The notes: generated by a model from the letters alone, not told the origin. A stretch of 64,000 nucleotides of DNA from Rallus limicola (GCA_022605955.1 JAKCOZ010000032.1:6820001-6884000), one strand, 5' to 3'. Shown: positions 23,590 to 37,222, counted from the first letter of the stretch. Numbers and translations: made by a program.

Positions 23590-23640
23590 TGCATCTGCGG
23601 AGCCTCGCCAGCGCGGCGCAGGCTGCCTGCGGGGAAATCT
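23590..23640. promoter_or_regulatory. Small CpG-rich patch
   Basis: About seven CpG dinucleotides fall within about 45 bp (GCGGAGCCTCGCCAGCGCGG and following bases), although the surrounding kilobases are CpG-depleted. Such patches can be unmethylated regulatory elements. It lies about 90-130 bp upstream of the 190-codon frame at 23727. It is too small for a standard CpG island. Confidence 0.25.
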
Positions 23641-23726
23641 GGGCTTAGCCACAGTAGCACATAGTTCTCATCACTTCTCATCTACCACTCCTAGTTAAAC
23701 CCAGGATTGGAAGGTGAAAGCTTTTA

Positions 23727-24299
23727 ATGACAGAAGAACAGGGATTCTGCCCCGATACTTTACGTTGCAAACTGCAGAACAGAAATATGAAAGCAAAACT
23801 GCTGCCTAATTTTCAGACATTATGTGCAAGTAAACCTCGGAGTTACAAAGTCTGTATTGATGTGAGGTGCCTGGCTGAAGAAATTAACAGCTTTGCAACA
23901 GCATATGTGGATAAAGAATGGCAGAGGAGAACGCAGCAGGATTTAGAGTTTCAAAAGATGCTGTGTGTCTGTGAACATGATGATCCGTGGTTCCAAACAG
24001 GAACTTCATCCCCAGCTCTCCCTGGAGGCTGGGGATTATCTCCCAGAAGGGTATGCTTTTATGAATACTTAAACCCTATTTTTACTGCTTCCAGGAGGAG
24101 GGAGGGGAGGGATGAGTTTGTCATTTTGCCTGAAATGAAAACAGAGCAAGTGCACTTGCACTATACAAGTGCAGGGATGACACTTCAAGAGGGATTTACA
24201 AATCAGAATGTCTCTACAAGGCACTTCCAAAGCTGGCTGGCTGTCACTGGAAAGCTACTCCATAGATCATCCACATGTATTTGGAACTGTACTCTGTAG
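23727..24299 (+). other. Open reading frame of 190 codons, unknown, possibly chance
   Basis: This is the longest uninterrupted frame outside repeats. It starts at ATG (MTEEQGFCPDTLRCKL) and ends at a TAG. No domain, signal peptide or membrane segment is recognised; the middle is rich in charged and aromatic residues (for example AYVDKEWQRRTQQDLEF). A rough stop-codon estimate for 64 kb in six frames makes one such frame by chance plausible. Its position just downstream of the small CpG-rich patch at 23590 is the only supporting context. No splice-site argument or poly(A) signal was established. Confidence 0.12.
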
Positions 24300-27200
24300 C
24301 CACTCGTGAGGAATTTTGAGTGCTAAGAATTGACTGGAAAGGAACTGTGATAAAATGCATTCAATGGCTGCTGCTGCAAAGCATTACAACTTGAGGGAGT
24401 AAGACTGGGAGAGTAGACAGGTGCCTCTTTCACACTGTCCCTACCACAAACTAAAATTTTATTTGGGAAAGCAGAGCTTTATTGTCTCAATGGGCTACTA
24501 TGAAAAAAACCACACACACTCCTCTCCTCCCAAACTCACAGAGAGCTACCCAGCTCTATCCCTGAATTCTGATCCGGGAACCAGCCTAGCCTTTGTAAAG
24601 TAACACTGAGGAAGCAGAGAAGGAATTGCTACAAGTGATGTAAGTGCTGTGTACCAAGATGCAAACGGCACTGATGAATTTGGTTTAAAACAATTGAATT
24701 TTTAAGGGTTCTTGTACTAAATTTATTCCATCTAGCTTCTATGCATTGCTGGCTTCCAAGGCAAATATGGCAGTGCTGCTCATCTATCCTTTAGACCTGG
24801 AGCTCCAGTTGAAGAAACCTCGTGAAATTTATCATTTAGCAGGAGTACCTTGGCAATTTTACTTCCAGCAGAAATTCTAGATTGAGATTGTCCTTTTCAT
24901 GAATGACCCTTTTCAGTTTTTTATTTTCTTGGGTTTTGTTTCTTCTAGAATATTTAAGGACATGATGGCAACAACTACACATGTGCCTACAGTTTGGCTG
25001 GAAACATTTTGCATTTCATCTCTCTTGAAATGATTTACTGTTGGAATCAAAAAATTCCCAGCCCCAATCTGCAGCTGCAGCCTAATAATTCTTTCACACA
25101 GAAAATGTAATGTCTCTTTGTTTATATCCAATGTGGCATTCAAAATACTTTTAAGATGATTTATGTACATAATACACACTAGTATGTGGAATATCTCTTT
25201 TAGAATTAATTTCTTGTGAAACACCACTCTCCTCTAAATATAATAATTTTGGGAACATTTTAGTTGGTTCAATAGAAGTCAAGGCATGATTTAACTCTGT
25301 TCTGCATGTTTATCATGTAAACGCTTCTGCACTGATGTATCTGGAAATTGTGAATGCCTGTTACAGCCTGGGTTATTGCAATGCTGTTTCTAGAGCTTTT
25401 GGTATCAGTCATTGATGGACTATATTTGGACAGCTCTTTAAGATGATTCAACTGTCAATTTTTAGACTGCTGGAGTGTGAAGCTTTATTGCATATTGTTA
25501 GAGAGAGTCTCTTTCAGCAGCATCTTTTTTAACTGTCTCCCACTTCTATACGCTCTTACATCAATTTCCTAGTGAAGTAATAATCCCTGCTATTTTTCAT
25601 GTTGTGGTGATTAAAAAATATTTTTAAATAATGTTGACTTACAGAGCTGTCAAATTACTAAGTCCATAGCTGGATGGAATGTAGATTGGCTTTTCTAACG
25701 TGCTGTGGCTGGTACTCCATTACTTGATGGAATGTAATCAGAACCAGGGAAACAGACAGCCAGAGCTTAATTCACGTTAAGACTTTTCTCAAGTCTGCAA
25801 AAATCAACAGAGACACTGCTAATGATAGCAGTTTCACCAGGACAAACATTTCTCTCCCAGGAAGCAATGGTGATGAACACTTGGGCATCTTGGGTTCATC
25901 TTTTTCTCACTTTGGTTTCACGCTGCCTAAAAGTTTGTTCAACCTTCATCCTTCCAGCAGTAAAGAACTCGGTAAAATATTCCTTATATTCCATTCCCTT
26001 TATCAGTGCCTCTGTGATCATAAAGGAGGGTTGGGGACCACCCAAAAAGGCAGGGCTACGGAAAGTGCTTCTCCCTTCCCCATCACAAAGACAGCCAAGT
26101 TCAGTATGCTCACGAAGCGCACGGATGGGACTGCACCTGCAGAAAGGATAAAGACATTGCTCTGCTTCCCAGAGGGAATAACCTTCCTGGGGAACAACAG
26201 AACCAAGCAGAACCATATGAGTTGCTTTCATGGGTAAGAGGAGAAAGGAGCAGGGTTTTCTGGCACAAAGGAGTTACGGCAGAAGGCTTTCTGCCTAAGG
26301 AGGATGCACAGTAGAGAAGCAGCCGTGTCTAACATCAACATATTCCCAGAACTGCAGGTTCCTGGGAAGGTGAACTCTAGCAGCACACCAGTTTAGGTCA
26401 CACAGTAGGAAGGAACTTGCAGGTTCCTGTGGCTTGTACTCTAGTTTGCGAGTCCCATTTCCATCCAAAATTAGCACAGGCACAGAGTGGATAACTTCTC
26501 TAGGGTTCAGAATTCTGCTGCACTAGTTTAAAAACATGATACAGCCCTGCAAATCCCTCAGGATGCTGGCAAGGTCAGGGGAAGTAATGTCTTTTATTAA
26601 ATATCTTCCAATATAAAGACAATCACAGTGTGTGGAAAGAAGGCGGCCCTGTGATGCAGTCAATTTTAACTACACCTTTCTTCAAAACAAATAATTATAC
26701 TTGAGATTGGCCTCAGACTTTGTCAGAAGATGAGGTCAGCCAAAACATTACAAAGCAGATTTACTTTTTCCTAAGAAACAAATTTTTAAATTTTTTTTTT
26801 TCTCCTATGTCACCTTTCCCTCCTCTGGAAATCTCTCTCTCTCTAATTGGAACATCTGCAATAAATATATGACTTATGTCAAAATATTTTCAAACACAAA
26901 TGTGTAAAGTTAGGCACTCAAAATATTTATAAATGACAATGTTTAAAAAATACCTTAACCTCAAGATTAGCTGAAAAGGTGTATTTTCAGTTCTCTTTGT
27001 TTCCAGAAAGGGCTCTGCTTTTCAGTCACATACATACCTGTGGTTTTGAAGCTCAAATTTAGGTACTGGCAATGCATAACTCGAGATGCCACAGCTTTCT
27101 TCACTGAACACAAAACCCCAACTCACAAATAGAACTGCTGTCTTGCTTCACAACAGAAGAGGTTAATTTGCCAAGAGATACGCTACACTTACTCTTCTGT

Positions 27201-30200
27201 TCTGATAAAGTCAAAAGTATGTAACTTTTCACAAAGTTGGAAAATACACTGGCATGAAAACATTTCTTGCTACAGGCAAAATAATTTTACTTTTGGCAGG
27301 TTTACAGCAAAGCAAGTCAGTTACATTTTCACCTCAGGTGGTTTGTGGTATCAGAAAGGCAGTTCGTGCAGATGGAAAACTGTCATTACATGAGGACAAG
27401 CTGTTTGCTAGGGGAAATGGAAATATTTTGCTCGCTGTCAAACCTGTGAATACTGGAGAGAAAAATCTGTTTTCATAAAGGAATACTCAAAACAGAAGCT
27501 GATAGTTTGCTGGAGTTCTCCTTTCCTGACCGAGTGGCTCACCAGACTGGTGACTGGCCAACTTGTGCTTCAGTTACCACACCAAGTCACCACAGAGGAT
27601 CAGTGAGGAGTTCCATATAGATGAAAACAGTAGCGTGGACCAAGAGGTTTTTTCAGATAGCCTCAAACAGATCTGGGGAGAGAAGCATTGGTGCATACCT
27701 CTGGAAATGATGGGTCACCAAGTCAAGACCCTGCACTGCTATCTCCCACAGGAAATCCGCAAGATGTCCACTCAGGATATGCTGGAGTGCCTCATTCCCG
27801 CTGCCAACACGTCCATCAGTCTGCCACTGATATAGAAAGAACTTCAAAGAGAGTGCACAAACAGGTGAGAGCTGCCAGAGGATAACGTTGTGCTCCTTAA
27901 ATTTCCCCAGGCTTTCCATGTGGACACAAGGGAGGGGTATGGAACTACTGCCCGCTGCCACTGCATGTTCCCTATGTGGTTAGTCAGCCAGAATTGATGA
28001 GTAGAAGGTGGAAAGCGGTAGGAGCAGAAAGTCTTCAGTGGTGGATCTGAGAGCATCTTTGTAAGGACTCACTAAAACTACCTTTAATAGGGCAGAGTCA
28101 TCAGGTCCAAAATTTGCAAAGATGAAGGTTGCAAACCCCAGAATTTGAGCACAGTTGTATACGAATCAGACAATTTATCACAGGAAATTGATCCCACCAG
28201 GAACTCTTGAACTTCTCAGCAAAAATTCAGACTTAAAGCTAAATAAAATGTGAGATATGTAGCCCAACAGTATGTTCAATTAAAAGGGATTTATTTCCAC
28301 CAGACTAAACTGACATTTCTGAGCTGGTTTCAAAACTTGGGTGTGCCTAACATATCCACTTAGTTCAGTTTCGTCCTTTGCTCCCAGGCTCTGGTCTTCC
28401 CATCACCCACGCTCCCTGCAGTCCCTTCTGTGACAAACCCACAGAGCAACTGGTTTATGCAGGGGCAGTAGGGATAAGCACCTGTGCCTGCCACAGTGAA
28501 CATCCCTCCAACACTGTTCCCTAATCCTTGCGTCCCTGCACATCCACACACATCTTCTCGTACCAGCAAGCAAAGCATACCTTGACAGACCTATATGACC
28601 ACTTTTGCTGATGCACAGCAGCACGCTCATTATTTTAAATGATGGACTAGAATGCCAACAAACAAATCAACTTGACCTTCTCTAGGGCACTGACACAAGC
28701 CCACAGGATCACGTGGGAAAACCAGAGACAATCAGTGTACGCCCACCGCTCTCTGTTAGGACCTAGACTGGAAGTGCAGTGGCCTCTGCAGGCCACCACA
28801 GGCTGCCTGACATCGCCGTCTGAGATTGATAAAGGTCAAGAAGAATACCTTCAGGTGTTCACTGCACACAGAAAATACGCTTCCACAATGCCACACCACA
28901 CCACATAGGTGTAGTACTGTTTAGGACAGAGGATGGGTAAAGCTTGGTATGGGAAGAGGACAGTACAGGAAATGGTTACCTCCAGTGAAGTCTCCAAAAT
29001 AACCCAACCACTCACTGTAAGGAACAAGACTACATTTAGGCCTTCTGGTAAGGTTTTTGTCACCCTTGCTGCAAAAGAAACGTGTTATGTGAAAGCATAG
29101 CTGGTGTCTGTGAGACTTGGACATCACAGAAAGATGTGCTGCAGAGAGAAGAGCCACCTCTGCTACCATCAGTCTCCCACAGCCACTCCAACTGATGGAG
29201 CAGCGATGCACAAGAAACAACCAGCTACCGTACAGCTTGTATCACCATCCACCGAGCATACAACATGCATGTGCTCAAACCTCACAGTAGATACTGCCCA
29301 GTGAGGCATCTGCTTATTCCTTCACATGCAGGCACAACACTTCCAGCGTGAAAGAAACACTCAAAGCACAAGAGCAATCAGTAAGGTGGGGGACTGGAAG
29401 GTTTTAGCTCTACGTGACACAGTATCCACCTATTTCACCTAAAGAAACTTGATGATAGGAAGATAATCAGGGAGATAAGGCAATGCACAGCAAACCCAAA
29501 GAGTTAAGAGAGCTTAGAACTTAATCAAATTAGCAAACATCCCAGTGAACAAGGAATGCAAATCCCATATAACCCCATAAGCCTTGACCAGAAAAATTTA
29601 GCTTTGGGTTTATATTACTGGTCATGACAGGGGGGATGGGAAGGAGATGCTTGGTGTTCAGGCTTCAAGAAACAGCTGCTAAGGCAGCTCTGATGAGATG
29701 ATGCGATCTTGGCTTGGTCTTGAGAAGCATCCAGGATCCGATTAAGAGTCTCACATTAAAGAGTACTCACAGTAGTGTGGGTAGTCTGAAGGCCACGAGA
29801 CCAGCGTACCATGTTGGTAGCTTATGGCAAAGCACATGGCCTATAAAGAGTTAATTAATGCACATTTCTTTTCTGCAGAAGGGGTAGAACTGGCTCAAGT
29901 CAGGCAATAAGCATTTTGTCTGTGTTTACCTTTCTTCTCTGGCTTTAGGCAGAGATTGCATTATGCCCTACTCATTGGTTTCTATTTGAAGGTTCAAACA
30001 TGCAAAGCTCGAGAGGAGTTGCACCCCAGTTTGGAATGTTGATTTAGGCTTATTTCCCACATCTACATTATCTGAGGAATGAAGTCCCTGCCTGCTGTTT
30101 TATGATTTAAAAGAACTGGCTGTGGTGCCTGCTTTCTTCCAAATCTCAGACCTTTTGCCTCACGCTTTTATACTGTATGAGAGATTACTTGTTCACCTTC

Positions 30201-30340
30201 TAAGTTTTCTGATAGCTATATTAAATGTTTAAAAGAAGTTTTTCACCACAACAAATACCCATGTCTTAATAAAAAATATCTTCCTTTTCTTAATTGCTCC
30301 AGTGCAATTTTCATTCTGCCACGGGGGATTCCCAGTAGAC
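24300..30340. other. Unique non-coding sequence
   Basis: No transposon or gene was recognised over 6 kb. Frames at 25822-26151, 27563-27835 and 28921-29220 lack recognisable domains. At 25673-25683 and 25736-25746 the 11-mer GATGGAATGTA occurs twice. It contains GGAATG, the core of TEAD-type sites. Confidence 0.45.
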
Positions 30341-30780
30341 ATTCAGAGGCACTTTTCCTGATCTGCTGGCAGTGCTCTAATGCACTTTATCACAAAATCA
30401 CAGTAGTTTTTATCATCTTTTAAGCAATTTATAAAATTCTCCAAGCCTACTACGTGACAATTTGAAAATATTTTACAAGATTAATGTATAAAAGTGTAAA
30501 AAGTACAGTCTGCGCTTTGAAAAGGTCACAGAGAAGCTTTCCATTAAAGAAATTAATATGATCACAAACAGATCCTGAAGTCATATTACCACTTTAATTG
30601 CCTGGCACAGCCTTCTCACTATTCCGCCTCAATGGTGACATTAATTACAATTTTAGGAGTACGAGGCTGTGCCAACACAAACAGGCAAACAATTATTACA
30701 CACTGAGTGGCTATCTTTTGCTACTACAATGATATTCAATAACATATCAAAGTTATTACATTAAATATCTAACCTTGTTT
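30341..30780. promoter_or_regulatory. Candidate conserved non-coding element with an 11-bp inverted repeat
   Basis: A block dense in homeodomain-like TAATTA/TTAATTAC and SOX-like AACAATTATT motifs. It includes the perfect inverted repeat TGGCACAGCCT (30603-30613) and AGGCTGTGCCA (30664-30674), separated by 50 bp. Low repeat content and this motif density resemble vertebrate developmental enhancers. Conservation cannot be judged from a single sequence, so this is inference. Confidence 0.3.
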
Positions 30781-33700
30781 TCTACTCAATAGATAGACTT
30801 CTCTATTGGACTGATCCTGCCCTTCTGTTCTTCAGAAGGTGGCATTAAAAACATTAAATCCTACCACTCCATGCTTGGATTCTGAAAAATAAACTAACCT
30901 AAAGGGAAAAAACCAAACAACTTCAAAGCCGCAGCACTGAGCAGCACTAGGACTGGCTGGCTAGAGAGTGATGGGCTTCTTTGCCCTCTTCCCAGAGAGA
31001 TGACAGGGCAGCTGCCACACTGTTGAGCCGTCAAAGTTGCTAAAAGCGGAGGAAGAAGAGTGCTGCCTGTCCCCTCCCTCCCCATTCTCAGCTCCTATAA
31101 AACACCAGCATCATTCCTTCTACTCTGGCTTCTCCCAAATTGATTTATTTTTGGTTTGTTCTGTGGGGTTTTTCTATAACTCCTTATCACAGTCTCTTCT
31201 CTCAATCTCATGTCAGCATTAATCTATTTGCTTTCATCTCTAGCCTTTACACATTACTTCCCAAGTTAATGCTGCCCCTTGCTGTCCTGTTCCGTGTGTC
31301 AGGCTCCCGTGTTTTGTCAGCTTGTAGCCACAGTCTCACCACTTACCACATCCCAAGCTCCTCTAACATGCAAAAAGCTCCTCCTCGTTGCCTGGCACTC
31401 CTATAACCCCAGCTCAAATCTGCCAACCTTGCTTGCCAAACTAGCCACTGTTTCTTCTCCCTTCTGCCTGACCCTCACTCCTAGTGTCAGCAGCATTAAT
31501 TCCAAAATATTCCTTCTTTGTCCTCAGTCTGGGCTCCAGGCCCTTCTACATTCAAGTCAGACAGGCTGCCTTCAAATCCACTCAGCTTGATTACCAGCAT
31601 GGGTGATGCTGAAAGCATGTAAGACACACTTGAGAGCAGCTGGGGACAGCAATTACCACGAAAGTTTGATTTGCTCCATGGGGATGGCATATGAGCCACT
31701 CAGACCCAGGAGTTCGGAGAAGACAGCGCTGGCTGGGCTGTGGAGTGAGTTAAGTGCACACAAGCTGGCCAGCACCACAAACGCCTGAGGGACAGAGCAG
31801 AGTCCTCAGGGCTTTCAATCTGCCCTGACACACACACAAAGCTCTGGCTTTTGAAAACGTAATGTGCCCATACTGGGGCAGATATTGTCATTTATACGGC
31901 AAGTGGGCACCTTCTGGAGTTTCCTATGCCTTCTTGAACACAGGAAAATATTTAAGCTTGGTTGAGACTTTTTTTTTTTTTTTTGCTGTCATTTCTTTTT
32001 TTCTAAAGAGCTATTTTCCCCCTGTTTAGTTTATGAAAAGTATGTGAAATTGATGGAAATATTTTTAAAAATAACTATCTAGCAACCAACAAATAAAACT
32101 CTGGTTGGCCAAGTACATTCACACAAAGGTAGGAGAAACTGAAAGGGTTCTGAAAGAAGGAGGCTGAATACACTCCAATAAGAAGCGTGGACATGCTTAT
32201 TTAGATGTACAGAGTCTTGTCTGTATCTTGCATGGAAATTATCAACCCCCTCTACACTGAGAAATTGCTTCAAAAACATAAAGTTTTAGCAACATCCCAG
32301 AAGCAAATTAATACAGTTAGTAATTCTGTAAAGCATATTTTTAAACTCATGTAGAATCTCTTAAAGTTGTTGGACACTATGAATGTAAACAAGACCAGAT
32401 TAAAAAGCAGAATTTGTGTAATGCCTTGTGCTCTGTGCTGGAGATAATAGACCTTGAATAGAAAGAAAAGGAACAGTTACGCATTACAATTCAATTTCAA
32501 AATGAATCTGCTGATCTGTAGCTGACATTTGGAATTGCAAAAACCGTCACACGGGAGTGAATTATTGAAGAATAACTTTGGCATATGAAAAAAAAACCCC
32601 AACATCTGCAGGTTCTATGAATAACTAGGACGAAAATGAGAAGAACCATCCCTGGGCTTGTAACACTAAGCAGCTTTCGTCCTTGATCAGACCTGTATGA
32701 AAAGAAACCAAGGTTCTCCTGTAGCAGAGCATCTCTGACACGTATATAAAAGCAGCTCTGCCAATGAACAGGAAACATCTGGCATACAGTGAGAACTCAG
32801 GAAGTGTTTCAAAAAGACACTTGCCTTTCCAAGTTAAACTCTTCTTTTCTTACCCCCATGGAGACATCTCAAGACCTGTGTTACTGCAAAGATATCAATA
32901 ACATCGTCAGGAGGAATCTGCACCTGTCCCAGGCTCAGAGCCAACCTGCTAGAACCAGACCTGACCTCTTTTGGTGTAGCTAGTGCAAATAAAGGATTTG
33001 CACTGAATTTCCCCCATTGTCAAAGAAGCACTGGCAAATCAGAGGACTTCGCTGCTGTGCAAAGAAAGCCAAACACAGGCACAATCAGGGTACCTTAGGA
33101 AAAAAAGAGCAGATTTCTCTAGTTAAGATGAACAAAATGTAGAAACTGCATTTTTTCTTCCTAAGACCCAGAACTCTATATGCCCCAGTCAGAAATTGAG
33201 AACAGGAGTCAAATTGGCCCCAGTTCTGAATTCTGAAATACACCATTTTCATGGTCAACTTATTTCTGGTTTGGGCTGTTTCTGAGAGCACTCTGGCTAA
33301 CATGACCAGCGTTTGTTTGGTCGATGGCCAGCACCAGTGAGAGGGCTGTTTTTGGTTTACACTCTCTTCTTTGAAGTAAGACCCAATTAAGAAGATAGAC
33401 CGATTCATATAGTTGACATTCTTAATGTTGACTGGGTAAAATGAATTTAACTTTGACAACACCTGTTCCTACATGCAATGCCATTTTCTAGCAACTGTAT
33501 TTTAAAGCTACAAAGTCTTCTTTGTGCAGTAGTCACCAGAGACAGGTACCTAGCTCCAAGAAGACAGAAACATACTGACGTTGGCAGAAAAGCTAACAAG
33601 TTAATGAAAATCCAAAGTATGCTCAGAAACCTCTCGAATACTTTATGCATTGCTGAATGTACCTAATATATCATGACATTAAACTAAAAAAGAGGTCATT

Positions 33701-35306
33701 CAAAAGAACAGAAAAGTAATAAGAGCAGAATACCCAGAATGGTAAAATGAAAATGAATTGGCCAATCTTAAATACTACATGCAAGCCACACTTCCTTGGG
33801 TTTGCAGTGATTTATTTTTTTTATAACTTGCAATATTCCTATCATATCAAAGAAAATTCAGAAAGTTCAAGGCTGACAGATAAAAATGTAGTCACCAACA
33901 GTACATGGAAGAAAAAAAGGAAAGGGAGCATTCTGAATAGAATTATCACAGCTTTTGTAGACGTGGAATTTGTGCCCACTGAGCTACATGACTGTATTGG
34001 TAGCTGAGTATCATGGAAGTGTTTAATGAACTACTGGCAGAGGAGAGCGTAACTGAAATCCCAAAGAAGTATTAGAACCAAACCGAAGTTGCATTCTAGT
34101 GCTTATGTGGGACTTGCAGAAGTCTGTCACTAGAATTCAAACAGCATTCTATAATACACTGTAAACACATCACTGTATAACCATTACCTGTTTATCTTTT
34201 ATACAGTGTTATGGAGACCAGTGGTTTGCCTTTACAGAACGCGTGCCCATGCCTGTACCTTGTGTATTTCTGTGTAAACTGGGTGCGTAAGCAGAGATGA
34301 ACTCAGATTCATGTTGAAAAATTCAAGTCAACATCAGAAGATTTCTATCTGATACAGGAAGCAGTCAGTGACCAGGGCTGGGCTGATACTTCACCTGTCC
34401 AAGCTTCAGGAGTTTTGCTCTGTAGAAACTCTGCAAAACTTTGCTGCTGAGACTTTGTTTGTAAAGATTGGGTCACTGGCCATGACCCAGAGGAAACATT
34501 GCTTCAGAACAGAGGCTCTCATTCAGCGTTCTCCTAGCCGATGCAGAGGAAGCAAGGTTGGAACAGATGAAGGGAACAATAGCTAGGATGATGTAGGGAG
34601 GTGAGAGCCTGTCTTATGAGACAACATAACGCGTAGTAGAATAATAAACCATGATATGAATAAGCATCCTGGGGCCTAGCCCCAAGGAGACAGAACAGCC
34701 ATTTAAAGGACCATCCACTGCTTATTCCAAGGAACATTTTTTATTTCATTCATCCATCTCATGAGAACAAGAAAGGCTGAATCAATCAATCAGAACTGTG
34801 CAGAGCTGTATTATTGCTGAAACCTTGCTTTTAGTATAGACCTCGGCCCGAAGAAACCCAACCTCTTAATGAAGTTTAGCTACAACCCTCAGAGCAAAAC
34901 AACACAAAAACCTTATTCTCCTTTTTATTGTTTTAAGCCAGCACTGAATTGCACACGTGAAATAATCACAGACACAGTTTGCTGCTTACCTTGTTAGAAA
35001 ATTATCCTACCCAAGGCCTCTACTTGAGCCTGAAATTTACTGCTTAAAATCCAAAGAGGGAAACACAGTGCTGGGTCTGTAAAGTCTTGCCACACTCCCA
35101 GCAGCTGACACCAGGACCCACTGCACGTTCAGCAAGTACTGTGCACGTAGCAGCGTGTTGAGGCATAGGAGAAAACCAACCCTTCTGAAAAGTCTGGGCA
35201 TTTCCAAGCAGGAGCTTCACAACAAACTCTTGAAATTTTTTATACTGGTTCAGCAGACTGTAAAGAAAGAAGGATTTTAACTGAGGTGACACTTCAATTT
35301 TAACAG
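30781..35306. other. Unique non-coding sequence
   Basis: No gene or repeat was recognised apart from a T16 run near 31970. Frames at 31140-31590 and 33085-33462 have no recognisable domains. At 34469-34489, TGGGTCA and TGACCCA form an inverted pair with a 7-bp spacer. Confidence 0.45.
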
Positions 35307-35537
35307 CACAAGGCTGTACCAGGGCAGGGTCAGATCAGATGTTACCAAAAAAAATTTCATTGAAAGAGTTGTCAGGGCCTGGCACAGGCTGCCCAGGGAA
35401 AGGGTTGAGTCACCTTCCCTGGGCGTGTTTAAAATACGGGTAGATGAAGTACTTAGGGATATGGTTTGGCATTGGACTGGAATGGTTGGACTTGGTGATC
35501 TTAAAGGTCTTTTCCAATCTAGTCATTCTGTGATTCA
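35307..35537 (+). mobile_element. CR1 3' end, 5'-truncated
   Basis: Follows the CR1 3' consensus from AGGCTGTACCAGGGCAGGGT through GTCAGGGCCTGGCACAGGCT, GGGTAGATGAAGTACTTAGG and TCTTAAAGGTCTTTTCCAA to the terminal ATTCTGTGATTC. It is closely similar to the 3' part of the element at 52274-53206 and represents the same subfamily. Only untranslated 3' sequence remains. Confidence 0.9.
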
Positions 35538-37222
35538 TCCTACAAACACTATTTGTGCTGAGCCAGTGAAGATAATGTAGGATGAGGGCACTGGTCATGT
35601 GAACCTGGGAGAAAATCCTCTCCTTGGAGGCCCTGTCCACCAGATTCTACATGAAGATGGAAGAACCTGTCCAGAAGGAGGGATGGAAGAGGTGGGGGGA
35701 AGATTAAAAAAAAAGGTTACTTGTTCCCCAGAACTTTGGATGAATTCCTCTCCCCCAAGCCAACTTCTGGGCTGAAATTATTGTAACAGTACAGTAGCTC
35801 TTTTTTTCATTGAAAAAATAGAGTTGGGTGAAAACCAAATGTTTTTTTCTCTGTGGCCAGCTTTGCCTCAAACAAATACCAAAATGTCTCTGATAACTCT
35901 TCATTCTCATTCATTTGCAGAAAGATCATCACCTTCACGATGACATGAAAATAGTAATGACATTGCATAAAGAATATTTGAAAAAACATTAAAAATGCAA
36001 ATATATTTGAAGATGTGCATTAAAGTAAAATAGCTTGCATTCTGACATGTATTCTTATGCATAATGCTACCACAACTTCACAAGATTCCTTTCTGACAAG
36101 AAACGAGTGGAAAGGAAAATGAATGAATCACCTTTCAGTTAATACACTGCTAAAGAAAGCCACAGATGAGTCTCCATTTCATCTTTCTACATCAAGTTGT
36201 AGATGAGTGTTCTTCTCCCAATACTGTTTCAAAGTAACAGGAAATATTTTTAAATGTTTTTCAGACTTGATTCTTGGAAATGTTAAGCAATGTCCCTGAA
36301 AAGTGTTTACCTCCCTATTCTTCCATTGAAAATAAAAACCTATTTTCTGGCTCTTACAAATCCATTTCCTGCTCAGTTGAGGACTGCCCAGTGCTTATTT
36401 TGAAGTTCAGTGAGGGTGGGGGGGAAATACAGCCGATGCAGAAACACTTTTAGTGGCAGCATTTTGTGTGTATGTCTGCCAGAGATTCAAAAAATACATA
36501 TTCAATAAATACATATTCTAATATGTATTCAATTATATGACATAAGCATTTGCTGATGTGTCAGTAGAGGTAAAAAAAAATAATCATAATTTAATTATTT
36601 GGTGATACGTATAATTGAGATAAATACAGAACATGGAAAAGCAAAGAACAGAATCAGGTTTAACTCTTGTCATTATACCAGTTCTCAAACGCCTGACATC
36701 CAGATCAACCATTTTTTCTTTGAAAATAAGGGAAATTTTAAAGAATACCTAAGCATCAAGTAATTTGACAGATGCTTAGGTATGGACTGTTAATATGAGG
36801 GATATCATTGTCTCAGAGATTCAAAAGAGTATATTTAGTCATGCATGTGGAAGCAATCTGATACTCCATTGCTAAATCTTGTTCCTCTGATGATTGGAAG
36901 TTTCTGCAAATTAGTATGAGAATTCTCACCTCAAATGCAGTAACAGGTTTTCTGTTATCTGCATAATCCAAAGAAAGTTACCAAGTCCTGATTCAGTAAA
37001 GACCAGCTCCAAATTAATGTCAACTTTATTAACACTACATGTCTGAAATATTTCATGAGTGTATTAAAAATTATTTATTGATTAGCTTGTGGATGGTATC
37101 TACCTTGTCTGTCAGGAAGGACCTACTTACTCTTTTCAGTCTGATATTTCTGAGTTAGGCATTTCAGCAGCAGTTTTTGCACAGGGACTCCCTACCACTA
37201 TTTCATAAGAAACCAATACTAA
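35538..37222. other. AT-rich non-coding sequence with two short palindromes
   Basis: No gene was recognised. AATACATATT at 36508-36517 pairs with AATATGTATT at 36520-36529, a 22-bp palindrome with a 2-bp centre. ATACCTAAGCATC at 36745-36757 pairs with GATGCTTAGGTAT at 36771-36783, a perfect 13-bp stem with a 13-nt loop. The stem is too short for a typical microRNA precursor and does not extend outward. Confidence 0.5.

Noticed and set aside
31967..31984. Poly-T run as the tail of a minus-strand processed pseudogene
   Set aside because: The sequence next to it shows no coding remnant and no target-site duplication was found.
36745..36783. Perfect 13-bp hairpin as a microRNA precursor
   Set aside because: The stem does not extend beyond 13 bp and is too short for Drosha/Dicer-type precursors.
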